Assembly (NCBI RefSeq): GCF_001613345.1
Contig: NZ_BDCE01000033.1
Coordinates: forward strand, 1-64,000
Source of the DNA: Nocardia uniformis NBRC 13702
Lineage (GTDB): Bacteria > Actinomycetota > Actinomycetes > Mycobacteriales > Mycobacteriaceae
DNA length: 64,000 nucleotides
Reading direction: 5' to 3'
Part shown: piece by piece, positions 17,038 to 25,564 of the stretch
How the letters are laid out: each line of letters starts with the position of its first letter
How positions within the stretch are numbered: the first letter of the stretch is position 1
Position numbers and translations under genes: made by a program
The notes under the pieces: model-generated
Seen by the model: only the letters and a program-made list of their open reading frames with translations
Database searches by the model: none
What the model was told of the DNA's origin: nothing

Positions 17038-17892
17038 TCATGCCGCGTTCTCCGCGGAGAGATCGAGTTCCAGCTCCGCGTAGAGAATGCCCTCCGTCCC
17101 GCCGGATAGGGGCGCGGCCAGTTCTTGCCCACCGGGCGCGTAGATCCGGGTATGTCCACCGGGCCCACGTACCAGACGCCGTGTCGGCTCCGATCCGCGT
17201 CGCTTCTCACTGCCCGCGACATCCATCACCGCGCACGGCGCGACCACGAACATGCGGCCCACTACCGCGTACCAGAGCGTGGCGGCGGTATTCACCCGCA
17301 CGCCCCAGCGCACATCCTTGGCGACAATGAATCCGGGCCAGGACACCACGTGAATCTGTGCCCCGGCGCGTTGGAGGTCCTGTCGCGCGGGAAGCCGCAG
17401 TTGTTCGGAGCCGCCGTGCACACCGATCCGACCGATATCGGTGCGGAACACATACGGCTGCGCCCGATCGCCGCCGCGGAATACCGTGGCCTCCAGCGCG
17501 GTCTGCTCCGGTTTCCGCCGAATGCCGATCACGGTTCCGCGATCGTCGATCAGCGCCTGTGACATGTACAGCGCCGTGCCGCTGCGTTCACTGAACCCCA
17601 GCACCACGTGAATCCGATTGCGCCGGGCGGCGTCGGTAATGCGCTGGAACTCAGCGCGGCCCACAATCATCGAATTGGTTCGGTAGCGGGCGAAGAATCC
17701 GGGCCCCCAACTGACCGAGTCGAGCCACAGCCACCAGGGATAGCCGGGCAGGAAGGTCTCCGGAAAAGCGACCAGTCGTGCTCCACCGGCGGCCGCCTCC
17801 GCGATCAGTTCAACTACCTGTTCCACACCGGCTCGCAGGTCCAGCCACCGCGGCTCGGCCTGCACCGCCGCGATACGCACTTTCGAAAGCAC
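17038..17892 (-). CDS. Second nitrilase-fold protein lacking the catalytic cysteine
   Basis: Paralogue of the protein at 14082-15056 (shared VRIAAVQAEPRW, AFPETFLPGYPWW, WPGF). E45 and K127 of the triad are kept, but the segment matching IGRLGALICWEN reads IGRIGVHGGSEQ, so G161 replaces Cys. About 284 aa. The GTG at 17892 is chosen for its GGGGAGG ribosome-binding site 4 bases upstream; an inner GTG at 17880 is the alternative. It follows the AraC-type gene at 17999-19015 by 107 bases on the same strand, the same order as the first copy. Loss of the same residue in two diverged copies suggests a shared non-hydrolytic role. Confidence 0.82.
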   Translation of the reverse strand: MLSKVRIAAVQAEPRWLDLRAGVEQVVELIAEAAAGGARLVAFPETFLPGYPWWLWLDSVSWGPGFFARYRTNSMIVGRAEFQRITDAARRNRIHVVLGFSERSGTALYMSQALIDDRGTVIGIRRKPEQTALEATVFRGGDRAQPYVFRTDIGRIGVHGGSEQLRLPARQDLQRAGAQIHVVSWPGFIVAKDVRWGVRVNTAATLWYAVVGRMFVVAPCAVMDVAGSEKRRGSEPTRRLVRGPGGHTRIYAPGGQELAAPLSGGTEGILYAELELDLSAENAA

Positions 17893-17998
17893 CTCGCCTC
17901 CCCTCGCCACACCGTTGTTGACGGTGCCATCACCCTTCGCCAGGTGAGTGCCGAGGCACACCGACATCTCGTGCCGGGTTAGGGACGGTGCGTGCCGA

Positions 17999-19015
17999 TC
18001 ACTGTGGAGCCGCTGGGTTTCGAATATCCAGCCCAGACCGGAATTCGCCCGGAGTCATTCCGGTTTCCTCGCGAAATGCCCGGTAGAAATGTCGTTCGGT
18101 GCCGAAGCCGGAGGAAAACGCGATGGCCGACAGCGGACGAGTGGGATCGGAGCGCAACAGTTTGCGCGCGTGCTCGATCCGCATGCGCCGCACCAGCGCG
18201 GCGGGCCCGCCGAATCCGGCGCACACCCGATAGAGGGTGCGACGCGACACCAGACAGGCGTGTGCGACCTCGTCCATGGTGAGGTCCGGATCGGTGAACC
18301 GACTGCGCAGATAGGCGAGCACCTGCCGCCGCGTGAATACCGAATCCGTGGGCGCGGGCGAATTCTCCCCCGTCGCCAGCAGTACCGCCGACGCCACCAT
18401 CTCTACGCATTGGGCACCGAGAACGCTTGCGGCCCGCGCGCTTTCCGCTGGCGCCAGTTCGGCCAGCCCGCGGAAGAATCCGGTCACCACCCCGAGCGCG
18501 CCCGTGGTCGGCATGGCGGTGGCGATGGGCAGATCGTCCCGGGCCAGCCCGGAATGCTCGAGCACCTGGTCCATCGGGGTCCGGACGATTACCGATAGCG
18601 CATTGTCGGTGGTCACGCTGGTGATCGGGCGACCACTTTCGAAGAAGGCCACCGATCCGGAATCGGTTTGCGCGCGACGGCCCTTCTGATCAGTCCAGTT
18701 GACGCCGTCCACGACGAAATTCACGAGGAAGTACTCCTCGCCGGACGCCTCGACCTGTCGTCGCGACCGCGCCACCCGCTGCGCGCTGGCCCGCATCAGG
18801 GTCACGCTCGACCGATCGAACTGGCTGTAGGACACCTTCCCCTGCCAGTGCCCCGTCACCGGCGGCTCGACCATCGCCGGAACCACAGTGTCGGCGACAA
18901 TCGCCTCCCACTGCTCGAACGCCTGGCGCGGCGAAACGTCCGAGGTCGATACGACCTCGGCGGTGGCGGCAATCGGTTGGCCCACACCGGTATCTTCCCA
19001 CCGAGTGGCCGTCAA
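17999..19015 (-). CDS. AraC-family transcriptional regulator
   Basis: 338 aa. An N-terminal AraC-binding-like domain (about 30-200) precedes a C-terminal double HTH: CLVSRRTLYRVCAGF and FSSGFGTERHFYRAFREETG. It is more diverged than the other two AraC proteins here (its effector domain has FFESGRPITSV in place of the FYDSTRPY-type loop). It lies directly upstream of the second Cys-less nitrilase gene, which it probably controls. The 199-base gap upstream to the next AraC gene should hold its promoter; I see no clear boxes there. Confidence 0.87.
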   Translation of the reverse strand: MTATRWEDTGVGQPIAATAEVVSTSDVSPRQAFEQWEAIVADTVVPAMVEPPVTGHWQGKVSYSQFDRSSVTLMRASAQRVARSRRQVEASGEEYFLVNFVVDGVNWTDQKGRRAQTDSGSVAFFESGRPITSVTTDNALSVIVRTPMDQVLEHSGLARDDLPIATAMPTTGALGVVTGFFRGLAELAPAESARAASVLGAQCVEMVASAVLLATGENSPAPTDSVFTRRQVLAYLRSRFTDPDLTMDEVAHACLVSRRTLYRVCAGFGGPAALVRRMRIEHARKLLRSDPTRPLSAIAFSSGFGTERHFYRAFREETGMTPGEFRSGLDIRNPAAPQ

Positions 19016-19214
19016 CTCCCACGAATCGGTCCGACGCTATGAGTTCGCTCGCAGCTTCGCACCCGTGTTCGGTAGGCATCGGGCGCAATAACGACATTCG
19101 AGGCATTTCCGACATAGGCCGAAAACTGATGGCAACTGCTTCCGCTTTCGCGCACGTCCGATTGCCCGCGACGCACCCCGACGGTCCCGCACCTCCGATA
19201 CCAGAGGACGCTTT

Positions 19215-20192
19215 TCAGTCCGGTCGACGTCCGAACGGGACGGTATCGGTCACCCGGAACGCGGCCGGAGTCATACCCCGCTCGGTCCGGAACGCCCGAT
19301 AGAAGTGCCGGTCGGTCAGGAATCCGGCAGCATTGGCCACGGCCGCGATCGACAGCGTCGTACGCGCGAGCAGTTCACACGCGCGCTCCACGCGCATTCG
19401 CCGCAGCACCGCCGCGGGGCCGCCCTCGAAGTCGTCGAAGACCCGGTACAGCGTGCGCCGAGACATCATGCAGCCCTCTGCTATTCGATGGACAGTGAGA
19501 CCCGGATCGGCGCAGTGCGCGCGCATGTAGTCCAGCACCTGCTCGCGCACAAAGGCATCTGGGGTCGGCGGCGCGCTACCGGCGGCGAGGGTTACCGCCG
19601 AGACCAGCAGATCCATTGCCGGGGAGGCCAGTACGGCCGCCTGCTCCGGATCGGTGCGCTGCAGATCGGCCAGCCCGCAGAAGAATCGCGACACCACGCC
19701 GGTGGCGCTGGTACCCGGTAGTGCGAGGACGGTCGGCACATCATCGAGGGTGAGCCCGCTGTGGTCACGCAACCGGTCGAGCGGAATCTGCACGACGGCC
19801 TTCTGCCAGTCCCCGTCGAGGTCCCAGTGGTACTTGCGACCACTGCTGTAGAGCACCATCATGCCCGGGCCGAGCGCGGCGACCTGATCGCCCACATGCA
19901 GGCGCCCGTGCCCCTTGACGAAAATGCCCGCCAGCAGATGTTCGTCCTCGGCATCCGCGATCGCCCGATCGGTGCGCCGCACCCGCTGCGATGTCGAGCC
20001 GACCGCGGACAGTTCGACCCCGCTGTAGCTCCCATGACTGATCCACCCGTGGAACTCGTCCGGGTCCGACGGCGAAACGGCAAGGGGGAAGTACGTTTCG
20101 CTCATATGCGCTTCCCAGCGCTCGAACGCCTCAGTCGGCGATAGCTCCGCACTCGATCGAATCTCGACCTGGCGAATACTCGGCACGCACAT
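19215..20192 (-). CDS. AraC-family transcriptional regulator
   Basis: 325 aa, same architecture as the gene at 15146-16138 and clearly its paralogue: effector domain with GPGMMVLYSSGRKYHW, first HTH MMSRRTLYRVFDDFEGG, second HTH NAAGFLTDRHFYRAFRTE. Unlike the other two it has no nitrilase gene directly downstream; the next gene on that strand is another AraC regulator. It may be the remnant of a third unit or act on the neighbours. Confidence 0.87.
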   Translation of the reverse strand: MCVPSIRQVEIRSSAELSPTEAFERWEAHMSETYFPLAVSPSDPDEFHGWISHGSYSGVELSAVGSTSQRVRRTDRAIADAEDEHLLAGIFVKGHGRLHVGDQVAALGPGMMVLYSSGRKYHWDLDGDWQKAVVQIPLDRLRDHSGLTLDDVPTVLALPGTSATGVVSRFFCGLADLQRTDPEQAAVLASPAMDLLVSAVTLAAGSAPPTPDAFVREQVLDYMRAHCADPGLTVHRIAEGCMMSRRTLYRVFDDFEGGPAAVLRRMRVERACELLARTTLSIAAVANAAGFLTDRHFYRAFRTERGMTPAAFRVTDTVPFGRRPD

Positions 20193-20201
20193 GATCGCGC
20201 C

Positions 20202-20501
20202 CTACAGTTCCCCTCGCACCGTTGTCGCTCTGCGAGCGGTAACCGCGGCCGCAGTCAAAACCGCTGCGGCCAGAACCAATTCACTGATTATGAACAGCAG
20301 GAAATTGCCACCGCTGATACCACCGATGAGAATCGGCCCCACCAGCACCGGAATGAGCAGTACCCCGTAGGCACGCCAGATCTCGGCCCGCCGGGTGGCC
20401 GCGGGCATATCGACGGTGCGGCGCAGGGTCACGTAGACGACGACCACCCCGACGATCAGATAGATGATCACCGGAATGGCGTACAGAACGGCATGCAGCA
20501 C
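20202..20501 (-). CDS. Small three-helix membrane protein, unknown function
   Basis: 99 aa with three hydrophobic segments (about 6-26, 46-66, 68-90) and an amphipathic basic linker (TRRAEIWRAYG). It does not match a family I can name. It ends 9 bases before the AraC gene at 19215-20192 on the same strand and starts 30 bases after truA, so it may be read with either. Confidence 0.65.
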   Translation of the reverse strand: MLHAVLYAIPVIIYLIVGVVVVYVTLRRTVDMPAATRRAEIWRAYGVLLIPVLVGPILIGGISGGNFLLFIISELVLAAAVLTAAAVTARRATTVRGEL

Positions 20502-20531
20502 GAACTACTCCTCATCCATCGGATACGAATA

Positions 20532-21383
20532 TCAACTGCCACAACAACCTTCGGGACTCGGCACGGTCCGCATCTCACGGGTCTGCAGATTGCGAGCGGC
20601 CAGTTCCGAATCGGCCGGATAGTCGACCGCGATAAGACTCAAACCATGTGCGGGAGCGACGGTTACCGCACTGGCGCGCTCGCGCTCGTCGAGCAGTCCG
20701 GCCACCCACTCCGGGGTACGACGCCCCTCCCCCACCGCGAGAATCGCACCGACCAGGCTGCGAACCATGGACCAGCAGAAGGCATCGGCACTGACGTAGG
20801 CGGTGAGCAGATCACCCTCGCGCTCCCAGTCGAAGCGCTGTAGTTCACGCACCGTCGTCGCACCCTCGCGGCGACGACAGAAGGCGGCGAAATCGTGTAA
20901 CCCCAACAGTTTTCGGGAGGCGATGCGCATGGCGTCGAGATCGACGCCGGACCGGCAGGGCACAACACCGCGCGCTTGCAGGGGCTCCGCCCCGTACGGC
21001 GCAGTGGTGAGCCGATAGGCGTAGTGACGGCGAATCGCCGAGAATCGCGCATCGAATTCGGGCGGGGCGGAGCGAACTTGCTTGACCCGCACGTCTTTCG
21101 GCAGAAACCGCGCCAGGCGGTGCACCAGTCTCGGTCCATCCACCTCGGCGTGCGTATCGAAGTGCGCGACCTGCCCCTCGGCATGCACACCGGCATCGGT
21201 ACGCCCGGCGACGGTCAGCGCGATGGGCTCACGCAGCACCTTGCTCAGCGACTCCTCGAGCACGCCCTGCACGGTGCGCAGCCCGGGCTGCCGGGCCCAC
21301 CCGGTGAAGTCGGTGCCGTCGTAGCTGATGTCCAGTCGTACCCGAACCGCAATGGGTTGCGGGGCCGCATCCTCCACACTCAC
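20532..21383 (-). CDS. truA: tRNA pseudouridine(38-40) synthase TruA
   Basis: Isomerises uridines 38-40 in the anticodon arm of many tRNAs. The catalytic aspartate is D63 in [33 protein letters not shown] at the N-terminus is the other family signature. 283 aa. The GTG at 21383 is chosen because AGGAG lies 7 bases upstream and longer forms would enter the preceding terminator. It follows rplQ on the same strand, as in mycobacteria, but a terminator separates them. The protein ends in CCGS. Confidence 0.95.
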   Translation of the reverse strand: MSVEDAAPQPIAVRVRLDISYDGTDFTGWARQPGLRTVQGVLEESLSKVLREPIALTVAGRTDAGVHAEGQVAHFDTHAEVDGPRLVHRLARFLPKDVRVKQVRSAPPEFDARFSAIRRHYAYRLTTAPYGAEPLQARGVVPCRSGVDLDAMRIASRKLLGLHDFAAFCRRREGATTVRELQRFDWEREGDLLTAYVSADAFCWSMVRSLVGAILAVGEGRRTPEWVAGLLDERERASAVTVAPAHGLSLIAVDYPADSELAARNLQTREMRTVPSPEGCCGS

Positions 21384-21404
21384 AGCGATCTCCTGGTTAA
21401 TATG

Positions 21405-21439
21405 AAAAAAGCCCGCCGACCCGGAGGGGACGGCGGGCT
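21405..21439 (-). terminator. Rho-independent terminator after rplQ
   Basis: On the minus strand a 9-bp perfect stem (AGCCCGCCG/CGGCGGGCT) with a 12-base loop is followed at once by TTTTTT. It lies 31 bases after the rplQ stop and just before the truA ribosome-binding site, so it would end the ribosomal-protein operon and make truA depend on readthrough or another promoter. Confidence 0.88.
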
Positions 21440-21469
21440 CTCTCATGGATTCGGAGAGGAAGCCTGAAA

Positions 21470-21967
21470 TCAGGCGTCCTTCTTCTCCTCCGCGGCGTCC
21501 TCGGCCGGAGCCTCGGCGACAGCCTCGTCGGCCTTCTCCTCGACCTTGGCCTCGGCCGGCTTCTGCGAAGCGGCAACGCGGCGGGCACGATCGGCCTCGT
21601 TGGTCACGGTCTTCTCGCGAACCAGCTCGATGATCGCCATCGGCGCATTGTCACCCTTGCGGGGGATGGTCTTGATGATGCGGGTGTAGCCACCCTCACG
21701 ACCATCGAACGACGGGCCGATCTCCGCGAAAAGGGAGTGGACGACGTCCTTGTTGCGGATCACCTTCATCACCTCGCGACGGTCGGCAAGGGTGCCGCCC
21801 TTCGCCTTGGTGACAAGCTTCTCGGCGTACGGGCGCAGCGCCTTGGCCTTGGACTCGGTGGTCGTGATCCGACCGTGCTCGAAGAGCGCCGTCGCCAGGT
21901 TGGCGAAGATCGCCTTCTGGTGCGACGCCGACCCGCCGAAGCGGGCACCCTTCTTGGGCTTGGGCAT
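21470..21967 (-). CDS. rplQ: 50S ribosomal protein L17
   Basis: Large-subunit protein at the exit tunnel. The core ([20 protein letters not shown] to about residue 118) is canonical; about 45 further residues form an Ala/Glu/Lys-rich tail, as in other mycolata. 165 aa. Last gene of the S13-S11-S4-alpha-L17 operon, followed by a strong terminator. Confidence 0.97.
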   Translation of the reverse strand: MPKPKKGARFGGSASHQKAIFANLATALFEHGRITTTESKAKALRPYAEKLVTKAKGGTLADRREVMKVIRNKDVVHSLFAEIGPSFDGREGGYTRIIKTIPRKGDNAPMAIIELVREKTVTNEADRARRVAASQKPAEAKVEEKADEAVAEAPAEDAAEEKKDA

Positions 21968-22019
21968 TGTGGGAATCTCCTGTGTCTAAGACCGATTCGG
22001 GGCGCCAACCCCGTACGGC

Positions 22020-23078
22020 CTAAAGCTGTTCGGTCTCGGCGTAGTCCTGCTCGCCGCTGTCGGTGTCGCTGAACGAGCCGCTATCGCTCCAAGTGCCGCT
22101 GGCGGCGTCGTAGCCGACGACGCTGGACGGATCGAAGGAAGCCGGGCTGTCCTTGAGGGACAGGCCCAGCGAATGCAGCTTGACCTTCACCTCATCGATG
22201 GACTTCTGCCCGAAGTTGCGAATGTCCAGCAGATCCGACTCGGTGCGGGCAACCAGCTCGCCGACGGTGTGCACACCCTCGCGCTTGAGGCAGTTGTAGG
22301 ACCGCACGGTCAGATCCAGATCCTCGATCGGCAGACCGAAGGACGCGATGTGATCCGCCTCCGCCGGGCTGGGGCCGATCTCGATGCCCTCCGCCTCGAC
22401 ATTGAGCTCACGAGCCAGACCGAACAGCTCGACCAGAGTCTTACCCGCCGACGCCAGCGCATCCCGCGCGGAGATCGAGTTCTTGGTCTCGACATCCAGG
22501 ATGAGCCGGTCGAAGTCGGTGCGCTGCTCGACACGAGTCGCCTCGACCTTGTAGGTCACCTTCAGAACCGGCGAGTAGATCGAGTCGACCGGAATCCGGC
22601 CGATCTCGGCACCCGAAGCCTTGTTCTGCACGGCCGGGACATAGCCGCGACCGCGCTCGACAACGAGCTCGATCTCCAGCTTGCCCTTGTCGTTCAGGGT
22701 GGCGATGTGCATGTCCGGGTTGTGCACGGTCACGCCGGCCGGGGGGACGATGTCACCGGCGGTGACGGTGCCCGGGCCCTGCTTGCGGACGTACATGGTG
22801 ACCGGCTCGTCCTCTTCGGACGACACGACCAGGCCCTTGAGGTTCAAGATGACGTCGGTGACGTCTTCCTTCACACCCGGGACGGTGGTGAACTCGTGCA
22901 GCACGCCATCGATGCGGATGCTGGTAACAGCGGCACCCGGGATCGAGGACAGCAGCGTGCGGCGCAGCGAGTTGCCGAGGGTGTAACCGAAACCCGGCTC
23001 CAGCGGTTCGATGGTGAACCGCGACCGGTTCTCGGACACGACCTCTTCGGTCAGCGTCGGTCGCTGTGAAATCAGCAT
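22020..23078 (-). CDS. rpoA: RNA polymerase alpha subunit
   Basis: 352 aa. The N-terminal dimerisation/assembly domain ([33 protein letters not shown]) and the C-terminal DNA- and activator-binding domain (about 255-315, [30 protein letters not shown]) are both complete. It ends in a Ser/Asp/Glu-rich tail. Part of the minus-strand ribosomal operon. Confidence 0.98.
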   Translation of the reverse strand: MLISQRPTLTEEVVSENRSRFTIEPLEPGFGYTLGNSLRRTLLSSIPGAAVTSIRIDGVLHEFTTVPGVKEDVTDVILNLKGLVVSSEEDEPVTMYVRKQGPGTVTAGDIVPPAGVTVHNPDMHIATLNDKGKLEIELVVERGRGYVPAVQNKASGAEIGRIPVDSIYSPVLKVTYKVEATRVEQRTDFDRLILDVETKNSISARDALASAGKTLVELFGLARELNVEAEGIEIGPSPAEADHIASFGLPIEDLDLTVRSYNCLKREGVHTVGELVARTESDLLDIRNFGQKSIDEVKVKLHSLGLSLKDSPASFDPSSVVGYDAASGTWSDSGSFSDTDSGEQDYAETEQL

Positions 23079-23194
23079 GGACTTTCCTCCTTCAGAGCAC
23101 CCACCATTTGATGCTCACGACTTGGATTGCAGGAGGCCGCGGTTCTGAACTGAATACAGCACGGCGACCTCCTACCGACAGCGGCGTGAACCGC

Positions 23195-23800
23195 TTACTT
23201 CGAGTAGAACTCGACGATCAGCTGTTCCTGCAGCGGAACATCGATCTGCGCACGCTCGGGGAGCTGGTGCACCAGGATCCGCAGACGGCCCGGCACAACC
23301 TGCAGCCAGCCCGGGATCGGACGATCGCCGACGGTCTCACGCGCGACCTGGAACGGCAGCATGCCCAGCGACTTCTCCTTGACATCGATGATGTCGTACT
23401 GAGAAACCTGGAAGCTGGGGACGTCGACCTTCTGGCCGTTCACGATGAAGTGACCGTGGCTGACCAGCTGGCGAGCCGCACGACGGGTACGGGCCAGACC
23501 GGCGCGGTACACGACGTTGTCGAGACGGGTCTCGAGCAGACGAAGCAGGTTGTCGCCGGTCTTACCGGTCTGACGGTTGGCCTCCGCGTAGTAGCGGCGG
23601 AACTGCTTCTCCATGACGCCGTAGGAGAAGCGAGCCTTCTGCTTCTCCTGCAGCTGCATGAGGTACTCGGATTCCTTGATCCGCGCGCGGCCGTGCTGGC
23701 CGGGCGGGTAAGGACGACGCTCGAACGCCTGGTCGCCTCCAACGAGGTCGACACGCAGACGACGCGACTTGCGGGTAATGGGGCCTGTATAACGAGCCAT
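23195..23800 (-). CDS. rpsD: 30S ribosomal protein S4
   Basis: 201 aa primary 16S rRNA-binding protein. It starts MARYTGPITRKSRRLRVD and has the S4 RNA-binding domain (about 92-155, RLDNVVYRAGLARTRRAARQ). No zinc-type Cys knuckle is present in the N-terminus, so this is the C-minus form. Operon member between rpsK and rpoA. Confidence 0.97.
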   Translation of the reverse strand: MARYTGPITRKSRRLRVDLVGGDQAFERRPYPPGQHGRARIKESEYLMQLQEKQKARFSYGVMEKQFRRYYAEANRQTGKTGDNLLRLLETRLDNVVYRAGLARTRRAARQLVSHGHFIVNGQKVDVPSFQVSQYDIIDVKEKSLGMLPFQVARETVGDRPIPGWLQVVPGRLRILVHQLPERAQIDVPLQEQLIVEFYSK

Positions 23801-23824
23801 TGTTCTGTACCTTTTCCTTCCCGC

Positions 23825-24238
23825 TTAGACGCGACGCCGCTTGGGCGGACGGCAGCCGTTGTGCGGCTGCGGAGTGACATCGGAGATCGTGCCGACCTCG
23901 AGGCCAGCGGCCTGGAGGGAACGGATCGCGGTCTCGCGGCCCGAACCCGGGCCCTTCACGAAGACGTCGACCTTCTTGACGCCGTGCTCCTGCGCCTTAC
24001 GCGCGGCGTTCTCGGCAGCGAGCTGCGCGGCGAACGGGGTCGACTTACGCGAACCCTTGAAGCCGACGTGACCCGAGGACGCCCAGGAGATGACGTTGCC
24101 CGTCGGATCGGTGATGGACACGATCGTGTTGTTGAACGTGCTCTTGATGTGTGCGTGGCCGTGGGGAACGTTCTTCTTTTCCCGGCGACGCGACTTCTGA
24201 GTCTTCTTCGGGCCAGCGGCCCGGCTCTTCGGAGGCAT
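23825..24238 (-). CDS. rpsK: 30S ribosomal protein S11
   Basis: 137 aa platform protein of the small subunit. Basic start [20 protein letters not shown] and the conserved end [13 protein letters not shown] identify it. It begins 9 bases after rpsM ends. Confidence 0.97.
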   Translation of the reverse strand: MPPKSRAAGPKKTQKSRRREKKNVPHGHAHIKSTFNNTIVSITDPTGNVISWASSGHVGFKGSRKSTPFAAQLAAENAARKAQEHGVKKVDVFVKGPGSGRETAIRSLQAAGLEVGTISDVTPQPHNGCRPPKRRRV

Positions 24239-24247
24239 GCGCTATCC

Positions 24248-24619
24248 CTACTTCTTCTTGCCGGCGACGGTCTTCTTCGGACCCTTGCGCGTGCGGGCGT
24301 TGGTCTTCGTCCGCTGGCCGCGTACGGGCAGGCCACGACGGTGGCGGATGCCCTGGTAGCAGCCGATCTCGATCTTGCGACGAATATCGGCCTGCACCTC
24401 GCGGCGCAGGTCACCCTCGACCTTGAGGTCCGACTGCTCGATGAAATCGCGCAGCTTGGTCAGATCTTCGTCGCCGAGGTCCTTCGAGCGCAGGTCGGCG
24501 TTGACGCCGGTGGCTGCCAGGATCTCCTTGGAGCGGGTCCGGCCGATGCCGAAGATGTAGGTCAGCGCGATCTCCATGCGCTTTTCACGCGGGAGGTCGA
24601 CGCCCATCAGACGTGCCAT
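24248..24619 (-). CDS. rpsM: 30S ribosomal protein S13
   Basis: 123 aa head protein contacting the P-site tRNA and the subunit bridge. [20 protein letters not shown] at the start, [20 protein letters not shown] near the end, and a Lys-rich tail. The upstream 210-base gap to rpmJ holds a perfect inverted repeat (24703-24743). Confidence 0.97.
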   Translation of the reverse strand: MARLMGVDLPREKRMEIALTYIFGIGRTRSKEILAATGVNADLRSKDLGDEDLTKLRDFIEQSDLKVEGDLRREVQADIRRKIEIGCYQGIRHRRGLPVRGQRTKTNARTRKGPKKTVAGKKK

Positions 24620-24702
24620 ATTGGCGGGTTCCTTAATTGTTGCGGAGGTCTGCTCCCTGTCCGTCCCCTCGTATGGGGCCCCGGCCTCCGAACCGGGGGT
24701 GA

Positions 24703-24743
24703 GTCGCTATCCGCCCCCTTACGGGACTCGTCGATAGCGACTG
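24703..24743. promoter_or_regulatory. Perfect 9-bp inverted repeat in the rpmJ-rpsM gap
   Basis: AGTCGCTAT (24703-24711) and ATAGCGACT (24735-24743) form a perfect stem with a 23-base loop; GGGGCCCC lies just below at about 24676. There is no T-run in either direction, so it is not a simple terminator. It sits in the presumed 5' leader of rpsM and could be a leader structure or processing site. Confidence 0.45.
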
Positions 24744-24830
24744 GCGCTGGGAGGTCTTCTGTGTTGCCAATCCGAACCGCGTTCGGTGCTTGGCGGTGCT
24801 GCGTGCGGCTCTGAGCGAGCCCCAGGGGGA

Positions 24831-24944
24831 CTAGCCCTGACGCTGCTTGTGACGCAGGTTCTCGCAGATCACCATGACTCGCCCGTTACGGCGAATCACC
24901 TTGCACTTCTCGCAGATCTTCTTGACGCTCGGATTAACCTTCAC
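24831..24944 (-). CDS. rpmJ: 50S ribosomal protein L36
   Basis: Short 37-aa protein. It starts at GTG 24944 ([16 protein letters not shown]) and ends RHKQRQG. It keeps the zinc ribbon ligands C11, C14, C27 and H32, so it is the zinc-binding (C-plus) form. It lies between infA and rpsM, the standard order. Confidence 0.95.
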   Translation of the reverse strand: MKVNPSVKKICEKCKVIRRNGRVMVICENLRHKQRQG

Positions 24945-25040
24945 GTCAGATCCAATCTGGGTCGGTGTCCACTGGCCGTGAACACAGTTTTTCCCCGGCC
25001 GGAATGGCCGGGGAAGATCTGGGGGTGGTCGCTTACGCGA

Positions 25041-25262
25041 TCACTTGTAGCGGTAAACGATTCGACCGCGGGTCAAGTCGTAGGGCGAAAGCTCCACAAC
25101 GACGCGATCCTCGGGCAGGATGCGGATGTAGTGCTGCCGCATCTTGCCGCTGATGTGAGCGAGAACCTTGTGACCGTTCTCCAGCTCGATCCGAAACATC
25201 GCGTTGGGCAACGGCTCGATCACTCGGCCCTCGACCTCGATGGCCCCTTCTTTTTTCGCCAT
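25041..25262 (-). CDS. infA: Translation initiation factor IF-1
   Basis: 73-aa OB-fold protein binding the 30S A site. [20 protein letters not shown] at the start and GRIVYRYK at the end are canonical. ATG at 25262 follows GGAGG closely. First gene of the operon infA-rpmJ-rpsM-rpsK-rpsD-rpoA-rplQ. Confidence 0.97.
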   Translation of the reverse strand: MAKKEGAIEVEGRVIEPLPNAMFRIELENGHKVLAHISGKMRQHYIRILPEDRVVVELSPYDLTRGRIVYRYK

Positions 25263-25564
25263 ATCCTCCGCGATCCCGGTGTTGGGCTGAACCTGGTTGG
25301 TTACAGCTCATATTCGGCTAGTTTCGTCACTGGTTGTCGTGCACTCCAGTCGACCTGATGCGATACTCACTGGACACGACATGTGGACATGCCAAACCAC
25401 TGTGTAGATGCACCGCCGTGCCAGCTTACCGGTTTCCCCAGCTCCGGCCAAATGAGCCCCACTGCGGCTGCCCCGGCCTCCCCAGTGCCGACTGACGCCT
25501 CCACGGCGTGATCGCTAAACTACCGGCTGTCTGCAATCGTTCGGTCCAGATCTCAGGGGGACAT
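25263..25564. promoter_or_regulatory. Divergent control region between infA and the EspI-like gene
   Basis: 302 bases without a gene. It must hold the minus-strand promoter of the infA operon, which I cannot place with confidence. For the plus strand, CTGACG (25492-25497), an 18-base spacer and TAAACT (25516-25521) form a plausible promoter about 45 bases before the GTG start at 25565. Confidence 0.4.

Noticed and set aside
23066..24814. 582-codon plus-strand frame across rpsD-rpsK-rpsM
   Set aside because: Antisense to three ribosomal protein genes; it is a codon-bias shadow.
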